The notes under the pieces are model-generated. The model was not told the origin of the DNA and ran no database searches. It was given only the letters and a program-made list of their open reading frames with translations. From positions 124,001 through 188,000 of the forward strand of contig CAWAGF010000005.1 of the NCBI GenBank assembly GCA_963781675.1: a stretch of DNA of 64,000 nt. Direction: 5' to 3'. The stretch comes from SCTD01 sp963781675. GTDB lineage: Bacteria; Actinomycetota; Actinomycetes; Mycobacteriales; SCTD01. Shown here one piece after another: positions 18,676-27,223 of this stretch. Made by a program: the position numbers and the translations under genes. The first letter of the stretch is position 1; the number at the start of each line of letters is the position of its first letter.

Positions 18676-19512
18676 TCAGGCGCCCTGTGCCGCGGCGCGG
18701 CGCGGCGGCACCTCGTCGCGCAGGTCGCTCATCAGGTCGCGGGCGATCTCGATCAGGCCGGGGTCCTCCATGTGGCGAGGACGCGGCAGGTCCACGTCGA
18801 CGACGCGCCGGATGCGGCCCGGGTGCGCCGACATCGAGACCACGCGGTCGCCGAGCAGGACGGCCTCGCGGACGTTGTGCGTGATGAAGACGATGGTGGT
18901 CCCCGTGGCTCGCCACAGGTCCTGCAGCTCCCCGTGCAGCAGGTCGCGGGTCTGCGCGTCGAGGGCGGAGAACGGCTCGTCCATCAGCAGCACCTCAGGC
19001 TCGAGGGCGAAGCCCCGCGCGATGGCGACCCGCTGGCGCATCCCGCCGGAGAGCTCGTGCACCAGGCTGTCGGCGAACTGCTCGAGGTGCACCCGGTGCA
19101 GCCACGCGTCGGCCTGCTCGCGGCGCCGCGCCTTGCCGACGCCGGCCATCTCCAGACCGAACTCGACGTTGCGGCGGGCGGTCATCCACGGGAACAGCGC
19201 GTGCTCCTGGAAGATGACCATGCGGCGGCTGCTCGGTCCGGTGACCTCCTCTCCGTGGGCGTAGACGTGGCCGGCGTCCGGCAGCTGATGACCTGCCAGG
19301 AGGTCCAGCAGCGTCGACTTGCCGCAGCCAGAGGGCCCGACGACGCACACGAGCTCGCCGTCGGCGACGTCGAGGGAGAAGCGGTCGAGCGCGAGCGTGG
19401 CGCCGCGCTTGCCGCCGTAGCTCCGGGAGACGCCGTCGACGTGCAGCGCGGGGCTGGCGGGGTGCAGGTGCACGACCTGGCCGCGACGGCCGGTGCGCTG
19501 GAGGACGGCCAT
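18676..19512 (-). CDS. ABC transporter ATP-binding protein (sulfonate/nitrate/taurine type)
   Basis: The 278-aa ATPase has Walker A GPSGCGKST, Q-loop IFQEHALFPW, signature LSGGMRQRVAIAR, Walker B VLLMDEPFSALD and the H-loop ITHN. It is of SsuB/TauB type. The first about 20 residues are not conserved, so the start could be internal. A 259-nt gap separates it from the divergent rrf2-like gene, where the solute-binding-protein gene might have been expected; only a 43-codon Cys-containing frame is seen there. Confidence 0.87.
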   Translation of the reverse strand: MAVLQRTGRRGQVVHLHPASPALHVDGVSRSYGGKRGATLALDRFSLDVADGELVCVVGPSGCGKSTLLDLLAGHQLPDAGHVYAHGEEVTGPSSRRMVIFQEHALFPWMTARRNVEFGLEMAGVGKARRREQADAWLHRVHLEQFADSLVHELSGGMRQRVAIARGFALEPEVLLMDEPFSALDAQTRDLLHGELQDLWRATGTTIVFITHNVREAVLLGDRVVSMSAHPGRIRRVVDVDLPRPRHMEDPGLIEIARDLMSDLRDEVPPRRAAAQGA

Positions 19513-19771
19513 CAGGCGGCCAGGGACGAGCGGACGAGCTTCACGAGGGGTGGTGCCTTCCGGGGACGTGCAGCGGTCAGGAGAGCGGAACGAGCTCTTC
19601 CTGACATCGCGTCCCGGGGCGGCACGACTGGATGCACCAGCCGACCCACGGCGTCCGGGCCCAGCCGCTGCGCGTGGCGCACGAGCGCGCCTGCAGGGAC
19701 CGGGTCATGCACCCATCCTGCGGTTGTCGAGCGGATCGGTCAACTTCACGCCCGTGTGATGGGGTGCACAG
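19513..19771. other. Divergent intergenic region, ABC operon / Rrf2 gene
   Basis: This 259-nt gap should hold the promoters of both divergent transcripts. I see no recognisable Rrf2 operator. A minus-strand frame of 43 codons with four Cys (19577-19708) is the only other coding possibility and has a weak start context. Confidence 0.4.
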
Positions 19772-20248
19772 GTGCAGATCTCCGCGCGGAGCGACTACGC
19801 CCTGCGTGCGCTGTGCGTCCTGGCTGTCGCCGAGGAGGGCTGCGCGGTCAAGGCCGCAGCCATCGCCGAGGCGCAGGCGATCCCCCGCACCTTCCTCGAC
19901 CAGATCCTCACCGACCTGCGCCGCGGAGGCATCGTCGACAGCCGGCGCGGCCCGGACGGCGGCCACCGGCTCGCCCGCCCGCCTTACGCGATCACCGTCG
20001 CCGACGTCGTGCGCACGGTCGACGGCCCGCTGGCCCTCGTGCACGGCGAGCGCCCGGAGGCCCTGCTGTACACCGGGTCCGCCGAGCACCTGCGCGACGT
20101 GTGGGTCGCGGTGCGGGCCGCGCTGCGCCAGGTCCTGGAGCGCACGACGCTCGAGCAGATCGTCGAGGACGCCCTGCCGCCGCAGGTGACGACGCTGTCC
20201 GACGACCCCCGCTCCTGGACCTCCGTCTGGCCGCCGCCGGTCTCCTGA
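19772..20248 (+). CDS. Rrf2-family transcriptional regulator (CymR-like)
   Basis: The 158-aa protein starts with the Rrf2 winged-helix signature QISARSDYALRALCVLA, recognition region IPRTFLDQILTDLRRGG and wing SRRGPDGGHRLARP. The three clustered Cys that bind Fe-S in IscR/NsrR are absent; the only Cys lie near the N-terminus. It therefore resembles CymR-type cysteine-metabolism regulators. Its position between the ABC/siroheme operon and cysNDC makes it the likely local sulfur regulator. Confidence 0.85.
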   Translation: MQISARSDYALRALCVLAVAEEGCAVKAAAIAEAQAIPRTFLDQILTDLRRGGIVDSRRGPDGGHRLARPPYAITVADVVRTVDGPLALVHGERPEALLYTGSAEHLRDVWVAVRAALRQVLERTTLEQIVEDALPPQVTTLSDDPRSWTSVWPPPVS

Positions 20249-20281
20249 CCGGGTGCCGACGAGCCGTACGTCCGGTCTGAG

Positions 20282-21526
20282 CTAGCCGACCATCCCGGCG
20301 CCCAGCGTGGTGCCGGTCGTGTCGTCGACCACGAGGAACGCGCCCGTCGTGCGGTCCTCGGCGTACGGGTCGACGGCCAGCGGCGAGGCGGTGCGCAGCG
20401 ACACCCGGCCGATGTCGTTCAGGCCGAGCTGCTGCACCGCCTCGCGCTCCATCGTGGTGACGTCGAGGCGGTCGTGCAGGGCGGTCACCAGCGCCTTGAC
20501 GGTGCGCGTCGTGTGCTTGACCAGCACCTTCTGGCCGGGGCGCAGCGGCGCGTCGGCCATCCAGCAGAGGGTGGCCTCCAGCGTCGAGGTCACCCGGGGC
20601 GGACCGTCCGCGGACGCGATGAGGTCGCCGCGGCTGACGTCGAGCTCCTCGGCCAGGCGGACCGTGACGGCCTGCCGGGCGACCGCCTGCGGCAGCTCGC
20701 CGTCGGCGGTGTCGATGCCGGCGACGGTCGTGCGCCGACCGGACGGCAGCACCACGACCTCGTCGCCGACGCGCAGGGTGCCGCTCGCGACGGTGCCGGC
20801 GTAGCCGCGGTAGTCCGGCCGCTCGACCGACATCGGGCGGATGACGTACTGCACCGGGAAGCGCGCCGGGCCGGCCTCGCCGTGGTCGCGCGCGACGCTG
20901 ACCTGCTCGAGGTGCTCGAGCAGCGCGGGCCCGTCGTACCAGGGCGTGCGGTCGCTGCGGTGCACGACGTTGTCGCCCTGCAGCGCGGCCATCGGGATGG
21001 CGGTGACGTCGGCCAGGCCGACCTCGTCGGCGACTCCGGCGAACGCCTTCACGATCGCGTCGAACACCGCCTCGTCGAAGTCGACGAGGTCCATCTTGTT
21101 CACGGCGAGCACGACGTGCGGCACGCGCAGCAGGCCGGACAGCGCGGCGTGCCGGCGGGTCTGCTCGATCACGCCCTTGCGCGCGTCGACGAGCACCAGC
21201 GCGAGGTCGGCGGTGGACGCGCCGGTGACCATGTTCCGCGTGTACTGCACGTGGCCAGGGGTGTCGGCCACGATGAAGGACCGCACCGGTGTCGAGAAGT
21301 ACCGGTAGGCGACGTCGATCGTGATGCCCTGCTCGCGCTCGGCCCGCAGGCCGTCGGTGAGCAGCGCGAGGTTGGTGTAGTCGTCGCCACGGTCCGCGGA
21401 GGTGCGCTCGACGGACTCGAGCTGGTCCTGGAAGACCGACTTGCTGTCGTAGAGCAGCCGCCCGATGAGGGTGGACTTGCCGTCGTCGACGGAGCCGGCG
21501 GTGGCGAAGCGCAGGAGGTCAGCCAC
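20282..21526 (-). CDS. cysN: Sulfate adenylyltransferase subunit 1 (GTPase)
   Basis: The 414-aa EF-Tu-like GTPase has the P-loop GSVDDGKST (residues 11-19), switch motif DTPGHVQYTRNM and NKMD. It lacks a C-terminal APS-kinase fusion, in agreement with a separate cysC. With CysD it makes APS from sulfate and ATP, driven by GTP. The GTG start follows the cysD stop by 12 nt. It converges with the rrf2-like gene (33 nt gap). Confidence 0.95.
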   Translation of the reverse strand: MADLLRFATAGSVDDGKSTLIGRLLYDSKSVFQDQLESVERTSADRGDDYTNLALLTDGLRAEREQGITIDVAYRYFSTPVRSFIVADTPGHVQYTRNMVTGASTADLALVLVDARKGVIEQTRRHAALSGLLRVPHVVLAVNKMDLVDFDEAVFDAIVKAFAGVADEVGLADVTAIPMAALQGDNVVHRSDRTPWYDGPALLEHLEQVSVARDHGEAGPARFPVQYVIRPMSVERPDYRGYAGTVASGTLRVGDEVVVLPSGRRTTVAGIDTADGELPQAVARQAVTVRLAEELDVSRGDLIASADGPPRVTSTLEATLCWMADAPLRPGQKVLVKHTTRTVKALVTALHDRLDVTTMEREAVQQLGLNDIGRVSLRTASPLAVDPYAEDRTTGAFLVVDDTTGTTLGAGMVG

Positions 21527-21538
21527 GCGAGACCCTCA

Positions 21539-22445
21539 CTAGAAGTACCCCTCCTTCTTGCGGTCCTCCATGGCGGCCTCGCTCGCGCGGTCGTCGGCGC
21601 GGGTCGCGCCCGCGCTCGGTCAGCCGGGTGACGGCGACCTCCTCGACGACCTCCTCCGCGGTGCGCGCCGGGGAGCTGACCGCGCCGGTGCAGGACGCGT
21701 CACCGACCGTGCGGTAGCGCACGACCTGCGTCGTCACGGTCTCGCCCTCGCGCGGCAGCGAGTGCGGCGTGACGCCGAGCAGCATGCCGTCGCGCTCGAA
21801 CACGTCGCGCTCGTGCGCGAAGTAGATGTCCGGCACCTCGATGCGCTCGCGCGCGATGTAGCGCCACACGTCGAGCTCGGTCCAGTTCGACAGCGGGAAG
21901 ACGCGGATGTGCTCGCCCGGGGCGTGCCGGCCGTTGTAGAGGTTCCACAGCTCGGGGCGCTGGTTCTTCGGGTCCCACTGGCCGAACGCGTCGCGGAAGC
22001 TGAAGAAGCGCTCCTTCGCGCGGGCCTTCTCCTCGTCGCGCCGCGCCCCGCCGAAGACCGCGTCGTACCGGCCCTCCTCGATGGCGCGCAGCAGCGTCGT
22101 CGTCTGCAGCGGGTTGCGCAGCCCGCCGGGGACCTCGCGCACGCGGCCGGCGTCGATGTCGTCCTGCACCTTCGCGACGACCAGGCGCGCACCGAGCTCG
22201 TCCGCGCGGCGGTCGCGGAAGGCGAGCACCTCGTCGAAGTTGTGGCCGGTGTCGACGTGCACGAGCGGGAACGGGATGCGCGCCGGCCAGAAGGCCTTGG
22301 TGGCCAGGTGCAGCATGACGATCGAGTCCTTGCCGCCGCTGAACAGCAGGGCCGGACGCTCGAACTCCGCGGCCACCTCCCGCATGACGTGCACGGCCTC
22401 GGCCTCGAGCAGGTCGAGCTGCGACAGCCCGGTCGCGGTGGTCAC
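21539..22445 (-). CDS. cysD: Sulfate adenylyltransferase subunit 2 (frame break near the 3' end)
   Basis: The product is about 301 aa: an ATP pyrophosphatase-type enzyme with LLFSGGKDSIVMLHLA (PP-loop), HVDTGHNFDE, GGARRDEEKARAKERFFS and WTELDVWRYIARE. One extra G near 21607-21612 shifts the frame; removing it restores the conserved C-terminus AAMEDRKKEGYF and a TAG stop at 21539-21541. The GTG start overlaps the cysC stop by 4 nt. Confidence 0.93.
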
Positions 22446-23002
22446 AGGACGCCCTTCGAGGTCAGCAGCGCGAGGAGCTGGTCGACCGACTGCTCGAGCG
22501 TCTGCTCGTGCGTGGGGATGCGCGCGGCCGGCGACTCCGGTGCCTCGTACGGCGCGTCGACACCGGTGAGGCCGGACAGCTCGCCGCTGCGCTGCTTGGC
22601 GTAGAGGCCCTTCACGTCGCGCTCGCTGCAGACGTCGACGGGCGTGGCGACGTGCACCTCGAGGAAGCCGGCGCCGCGGCCGTCGTGCAGGTCGCGCACC
22701 GCAGCGCGCGTCTCGGCGAAGGGGCTGATGACGCTGGCCAGCACCAGCACGCCGTGCTTGGCCAGCGTCGCGGCGACCCAGCCGATGCGCAGCACGTTGG
22801 TGTCGCGGGCCTCGCGGCTGAAGCCGAGCCCCTTGGAGAGGAACTCGCGGACCTCGTCGCCGTCGAGCAGCTCGACGCGCTGCACGCCCTGCTCGCGAAG
22901 CCGGTCGGCGAGCGCGGTGGCCAGCGTCGTCTTCCCGGCGCTCGGCAGGCCGGTGAGCCACACGGTCGTGCCCAGGGCGGTGCGCACGTCGACGGCGGTC
23001 AT
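22442..23002 (-). CDS. cysC: Adenylyl-sulfate kinase
   Basis: The 186-aa APS kinase has the P-loop GLPSAGKTT (residues 18-26), LLDGDEVREFLSKGLGFS, RDTNVLRIGWVA and a KGLYAKQRSGE lid. It phosphorylates APS to PAPS. It is the first structural gene of the cysC-cysD-cysN operon, with an AGGAGG ribosome-binding site, and sits 54 nt downstream of a leader peptide. Confidence 0.95.
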   Translation of the reverse strand: MTAVDVRTALGTTVWLTGLPSAGKTTLATALADRLREQGVQRVELLDGDEVREFLSKGLGFSREARDTNVLRIGWVAATLAKHGVLVLASVISPFAETRAAVRDLHDGRGAGFLEVHVATPVDVCSERDVKGLYAKQRSGELSGLTGVDAPYEAPESPAARIPTHEQTLEQSVDQLLALLTSKGVL

Positions 23003-23056
23003 GCGGGGGTTCCTCCTGCAGGGGTCTGTTCCGGGGGTGGTGCGAGCGGGAGAGGG

Positions 23057-23137
23057 CTACGCGACCCGGGAACAGACGGCGCTCGACACGCGCTGCAGGT
23101 CCACGTGCAGCCGCGCCACGAGCCAGGTGTCGATCAC
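23057..23137 (-). CDS. Leader peptide of the cysCDN operon (LHVDL type)
   Basis: This is a 26-codon frame reading RLHVDLQRVSSAVCSRVA at its end, with a GTG start at 23137 or a second GTG at 23119. It matches the actinobacterial putative leader peptides found before sulfur-assimilation operons; the single Cys near the end suits cysteine sensing by attenuation. It shares the core with the divergent leader at 23192 although the flanking DNA differs. Confidence 0.75.
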   Translation of the reverse strand: MIDTWLVARLHVDLQRVSSAVCSRVA

Positions 23138-23191
23138 CTTCCCAGGGTCGCACAAGGGCGCCCCGGCAGCTCCTGTGCCACCCTTGACGCC

Positions 23192-23266
23192 ATGGGTCCG
23201 CTGCTGACGTCGCGACTGCACGTCGACCTGCAGCGCACCAGCAGCGCGGTGTGTTCCCGGGGCTGA
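23192..23266 (+). CDS. Leader peptide of the sulfite reductase operon (LHVDL type)
   Basis: The frame encodes 24 aa (MGPLLTSRLHVDLQRTSSAV then CSRG). The core is the same as in the divergent leader at 23057-23137. It starts 46 nt before a 45-nt spacer leading to the sulfite reductase gene. No clear ribosome-binding site precedes its ATG, so a leaderless start is possible. Control of sulfite reductase by cysteine availability is inferred. Confidence 0.75.
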   Translation: MGPLLTSRLHVDLQRTSSAVCSRG

Positions 23267-23311
23267 GCCCCGCCCCCTGCCCCCACCGCACCACGACCCC
23301 AGGAGACCTCC

Positions 23312-24947
23312 ATGCCCGCCACGCGCGGACAGGGCCAGTGGGCGCTCGGCTACCGAGAGCCCCTGAACGCCAACGAGCAGGCCAAGAAGGACAGCAACCC
23401 GCTGACCGTCAAGCAGCGGATCCTCGACACCTACGCCAGGACCGGCTTCGACGGCATCGACGGCGGTGACCTGCGCGGGCGCTTCCGCTGGTACGGCCTC
23501 TACACCCAGCGCGCCGAGGGCATCCCCGGCGGCAAGACCGCCGTGCTCGAGCCCGAGGAGCTCGAGGCGCCGTTCTTCATGCTGCGCATCCGCATCGACA
23601 GCGGCAAGCTCACCAACGAGCAGCTGCGGGTGATCGGCGAGATCAGCACCGAGTACGGCCGCGACGTGGCCGACATCACGGACCGCCAGAACGTGCAGCT
23701 GCACTGGATCCGCGTCGAGGACGTCCCGGCGATCTGGGAGCGGCTCGACGCCGTGGGCCTGGACACCACCGAGGCGTGCGGCGACTGCCCGCGCGTCATC
23801 GTCGGCTGCCCGCTCGCCGGCGTCGACAGCGCCGAGGTGCTCGACGCCACCGAGGTGCTGCAGCAGGTGCGGGACCGCTACGTCGGGGACCCGGCCTTCT
23901 CGAACCTCCCGCGCAAGTTCAAGACCTCCATCTCCGGCTGCTCGGTGCACTGCACCAACCACGAGATCAACGACGTCGCGTTCGTCGGCGTCGTGCACCC
24001 GGAGCTCGGCGCGGGCTACGACCTCTGGGTCGGCGGCGGCCTGTCGACCAACCCCAAGCTCGCGGTCCGCCTCGGCGTCTTCGTGACGCCCGAGCAGGTG
24101 GCCGACGTGTGGGCCGGCGTGTGCGGCATCTTCCGCGACTACGGCTACCGCCGCTCGCGCATGCACGCCCGCCTCAAGTTCCTCGTCGCCGACTGGGGCC
24201 CCGAGCGGTTCCGCGAGGTGCTCGAGACCGAGTACCTCCAGGCACCGCTGCCCGACGGACCGGCGCCGGTGAAACCCGGCCACGCACGAGCGCGACCACG
24301 TCGGCGTCCACCGGCAGCGGGACGGCCGCAGCTACGTGGGTGCCGTCCCCCGCGCGGGGCGCACCAGCGGCCGCGAGCTGCAGCGCGTCGCCGAGCTCGC
24401 CGCGCTCTACGGCAGCGGCGCCGTCTCCACGACCGCCCAGCAGGGCCTGGTCGTCCTGGACGTCCCGGACGAGAACGTCGAGCCGCTCGTCGGCTGCCTC
24501 GAGGCCGAGGACCTGCAGGTCACGCCGTCGCGGTTCCGCCGCGGCGTGCTCGCCTGCACCGGCCTCGAGTTCTGCAAGCTGGCCATCGTCGAGACCAAGG
24601 CCTCCGGCGTCGAGCTCTACCGCGAGCTCGAGAAGCGGCTGCCGGACTTCGACGAGCCGCTGACCATCAACATCAACGGCTGCCCGAACTCCTGCGCCCG
24701 CTTCCAGACCGGCGACATCGGCTTCAAGGGCTCGATCGTCGACGGCGTCGAGGGCTACCAGGTCCACCTGGGCGGCTCCATGGGCGAGGACGCCGGCTTC
24801 GGGCGCAAGTCCCGCGGCCTCAAGGTCACCAAGGACGACGCGCCGGACTACGTGGAGCGGCTCCTGCGCAGCTACCTCGCGCACCGCGAGCCGGGTGAGC
24901 GCTTCGCCCACTGGGCCCGCCGCGCGGACGAGGCGCTGCTGAAGTGA
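23312..24947 (+). CDS. Ferredoxin-type sulfite/nitrite reductase, sulfite reductase by context (frameshifted)
   Basis: Reconstructed at about 545 aa. It has two ferredoxin-like/siroheme repeats: KFKTSISGCSVHCTNHEIND in the first half and, in the second, ACTGLEFCK plus NGCPNSCARFQ, the C-x5-C and C-x3-C ligands of the 4Fe-4S-siroheme centre. It reduces sulfite to sulfide with electrons from ferredoxin. One extra base near 24270-24290 shifts the frame between KPG and THERDHVGVHRQRDGRSYVG. The ATG has an AGGAGA ribosome-binding site. Nearby cys genes favour sulfite over nitrite. Confidence 0.92.
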
Positions 24948-24954
24948 GCCCGGC

Positions 24955-25113
24955 GTGAGCGAGCGGGCCGCGCCGATGTACTGCCCGTACTGCGGCGAGG
25001 AGGAGATCCGCCCCTGGGGCGACGACCCGGACAAGGGTCACGCCGACTGGCGGTGCGAGTCCTGCCTGCGCGCGTTCACGGTGCGCTACAAGGGGCTGAC
25101 CGGCAAGGACTAG
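24955..25113 (+). CDS. Small zinc-ribbon protein of the sulfur locus
   Basis: This 52-aa protein starts at a GTG 7 nt after the sulfite reductase stop. It has two CxxC knuckles, CPYC near residue 9 and CESC near residue 35, in a compact zinc-ribbon layout. Small proteins of this kind often sit between the sulfite reductase gene and cysH in actinobacteria, but the function is unknown. Its TAG overlaps the convergent cysH stop (shared CTAG). Confidence 0.8.
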   Translation: MSERAAPMYCPYCGEEEIRPWGDDPDKGHADWRCESCLRAFTVRYKGLTGKD

Positions 25114-25805
25114 ACGTGCAGGCCGCACTCGGTCTTGCTCGTGCCCGCCCAGCGCCCGCTGCGCGGGTCCTCCCCCGGCGCCACGCGACGGGTGCAGGGC
25201 GCGCAGCCGATGCTCGGGTAGCCGTCGTACGCCAGCGGGTTGACGAGCACGCCGTGCTCGGCGACGTAGGCGTCGACGTCGTCCTGCGTCCAGGCCGCGA
25301 TCGGGTTCACCTTCACCATCTCGCGCCTGGCGTCCCACTCCACGACGCCGATGTCGCGGCGGGTGGCGGCCTCGTCCCGACGGATCCCCGACGCCCAGGC
25401 GGTGTAGTCGGCCAGGCCACGGGCGAGCGGCTCCACCTTGCGCAGCGCGCAGCAGGCGTTCGGGTCGCGCTCGTAGAGCCGGGGGCCGTGCTCGGCCTCC
25501 TGCTGCTCGACGGTGAGCAGCGGCAGCATCGTGCGGACGTTCACGTCGTAGACCTGCGCGACGGCGTCGCGGGTGCCGATCGTCTCGGCGAAGTGGTAGC
25601 CGGTGTCGAGGAACAGCACGTCGACGCCGGAGGCCACCGAGCCGGCCAGGTGCGCGAGCAGGCCGTCGCCCATGGAGGAGGCGATGACGAACCGGTCGCC
25701 GAACTCCCCGACCGCCCAGCGCAGGACGTCCTGCGCCGAGGCGCCCTCGAGGTCGCGACCTGCCTGCTCCGCGCGCTGCTGCAGCTCCACGTCCTCATCC
25801 AACAC
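25110..25805 (-). CDS. cysH: Adenylyl-sulfate (APS) reductase
   Basis: The 231-aa PAPS/APS reductase has FVIASSMGDGL, LDTGYHFAET and SGIRRDE. The paired Cys of NACCALRK and GCAPCTRR bind a 4Fe-4S cluster, which marks the APS-reducing type, and the catalytic Cys is in the C-terminal ECGLH. The GTG start is 38 nt from the divergent lipoprotein gene. If the enzyme uses APS, cysC serves PAPS-dependent sulfation rather than reduction. Confidence 0.93.
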   Translation of the reverse strand: MLDEDVELQQRAEQAGRDLEGASAQDVLRWAVGEFGDRFVIASSMGDGLLAHLAGSVASGVDVLFLDTGYHFAETIGTRDAVAQVYDVNVRTMLPLLTVEQQEAEHGPRLYERDPNACCALRKVEPLARGLADYTAWASGIRRDEAATRRDIGVVEWDARREMVKVNPIAAWTQDDVDAYVAEHGVLVNPLAYDGYPSIGCAPCTRRVAPGEDPRSGRWAGTSKTECGLHV

Positions 25806-25843
25806 GCCGGTACGACCGGCTCTTCCGCGGGCACAGGACCGGC

Positions 25844-26023
25844 ATGACCCGCGCCCTCACCCGTACCAGCACCGCCCTCCTGCTCGTCCTCGGCATCCTG
25901 CTCACGGGTGGCTGCAGCAGCGACCAGTCCGGTGACAGCAACCCCGACTCGCAGGTCGACGAGGTCCCCGGCGACAGCGACGACGCGACCGAGGACAGCG
26001 GCCCGGAGAGCCCCGCTCCCTGA
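25844..26023 (+). CDS. Small acidic putative lipoprotein
   Basis: The 59-aa frame has a signal peptide (MTRALTRTSTALLLVLGILL) followed by TGGC, a near-lipobox with Thr at -3, and a short Asp/Glu/Ser-rich tail. It starts between cysH and the YbaK-like gene with a short AGGA ribosome-binding site. The function is unknown; it could be the first gene of the operon that follows. Confidence 0.55.
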   Translation: MTRALTRTSTALLLVLGILLTGGCSSDQSGDSNPDSQVDEVPGDSDDATEDSGPESPAP

Positions 26024-26057
26024 GCCGGGGAGCCGCAGTCGTGGCACCCTGACCGGC

Positions 26058-26525
26058 GTGCACCCGTCGGTCTCGAACGTCGTGGCTGCGCTGCGCGAGC
26101 GAGGCGCTACCGGCGAGGTGCGCGTGCTCGAGGACTCCGCCCGCACCGCTGCTGAGGCAGCTGCCGCGCTGGGCGTCGAGGTGGGAGCCATCGCGAGCTC
26201 GCTCGTGTTCCTGGCCGACGGCGCGCCGCTGCTGGTCATGACGAGCGGGGCGCACCGGGTCGACACCGCGGTGGTCGCCGCGCTGGTCGGCGCGACGGCC
26301 GTGGTCCGCGCCGACGCGGCGACCGTGCGGGACGCGACCGGCCAGGCGATCGGCGGCGTCGCCCCGGTCGGGCACCCCGCTCCCCTGACCACCCTGGTCG
26401 ACAGCGCCCTGGCGGCGCACGACGTCGTCTGGGCCGCAGCCGGGCACCCGCACGCGGTCTTCCCCACGACGTACGACGAGCTGCTGCGCGTGACCGGCGG
26501 CCGGCCGGCGCAGGTGGCCGGGTGA
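26058..26525 (+). CDS. YbaK/EbsC-family aminoacyl-tRNA deacylase-like protein
   Basis: The 155-aa protein matches the YbaK/ProX editing domain: TAAEAAAALGVEVGAIASSLVF near the N-terminus, PLLVMTSGAHRVDT, then AIGGVAPVGHPAP and HAVFPTTYDELLRVTGG. Such enzymes hydrolyse mischarged tRNAs such as Cys-tRNA(Pro). The GTG start is 35 nt after the small lipoprotein gene. Its stop overlaps crtA by 4 nt, so it may head the carotenoid operon. Confidence 0.85.
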   Translation: MHPSVSNVVAALRERGATGEVRVLEDSARTAAEAAAALGVEVGAIASSLVFLADGAPLLVMTSGAHRVDTAVVAALVGATAVVRADAATVRDATGQAIGGVAPVGHPAPLTTLVDSALAAHDVVWAAAGHPHAVFPTTYDELLRVTGGRPAQVAG

Positions 26526-27223
26526 GCGAGCCGGTCCCCGGCCTGGTCACGCTGCACCTCTGGCGGGTGGCGCCGCGCGGGGTGCCGGCGGCGGTGCTCC
26601 GCATGGGGCGCGACCGGGGGCGGGTGCGCCGGACCCCGGGCCTGCGCTTCGCCAAGCTGCTCGGCACCGGGGACGGCCGCACCTTCACCGTGCGCGACGC
26701 CGACCCCCTGCGCTGGGGGCTGCTCGCCACTTGGACCGACCCCGCGGCCGCCGACGCCCTCGACGGCTCACCGGTGCTGCGCGGGTGGGAGCGGGACGCC
26801 GTGGAGGCCTGCCGGCTGGACCTCCGGCCGGTCGCCGCCCGCGGCACGTGGAGCGGGCGTGCGCCCTTCGGGGACCCGGTGCCGGTGCGCACGGACGGCC
26901 CCGTCGCCGCCCTCACCCGCGCCCGCCTGCGTGCCCGCTCGGCGCCGTCCTTCTGGCGGTCGGTCCCGCCGGTGTCGGCCGACCTGCGCGAGCGCCCGGG
27001 GCTGCGCGCAGCCGTCGGCATCGGCGAGGCCCCCGTCGGGCTGCAGGGGACGTTCAGCCTCTGGGACTCGGCCGCCGCCCTGAAGGACTTCGCCCGGGCC
27101 GAGGCGCACGCCGCGGTCGTGGCCCGCACGGAGCCCGAGCGCTGGTACGCCGAGGAGCTGTTCGCCCGCTTCGCCGTCGTCGGTGCCCGCGGCACGCTCG
27201 ACGGCCGGGACCCGCTGGCATGA
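26522..27223 (+). CDS. crtA: Spheroidene monooxygenase-like carotenoid oxygenase (CrtA family)
   Basis: The 233-aa protein has CrtA-family blocks: RFAKLLGTGDGRTFTVRDAD followed by PLRWGLLATW, then SFWRSVPPV, and GLRAAVGIGEAPVGLQGTFS followed by LW near the C-terminus. CrtA enzymes introduce a keto group at C-2 of acyclic carotenoid ends. It overlaps both neighbours by 4 nt in the carotenoid operon. The actual substrate here, an acyclic psi end or a CruF product, is inferred. Confidence 0.75.
   Translation: MSEPVPGLVTLHLWRVAPRGVPAAVLRMGRDRGRVRRTPGLRFAKLLGTGDGRTFTVRDADPLRWGLLATWTDPAAADALDGSPVLRGWERDAVEACRLDLRPVAARGTWSGRAPFGDPVPVRTDGPVAALTRARLRARSAPSFWRSVPPVSADLRERPGLRAAVGIGEAPVGLQGTFSLWDSAAALKDFARAEAHAAVVARTEPERWYAEELFARFAVVGARGTLDGRDPLA

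Noticed and set aside
19512..19712. 66-codon minus-strand frame ending at the ABC ATPase start, considered as a solute-binding-protein remnant
   Set aside because: No signal peptide or lipobox and no similarity to SsuA/TauA C-termini that I can see.
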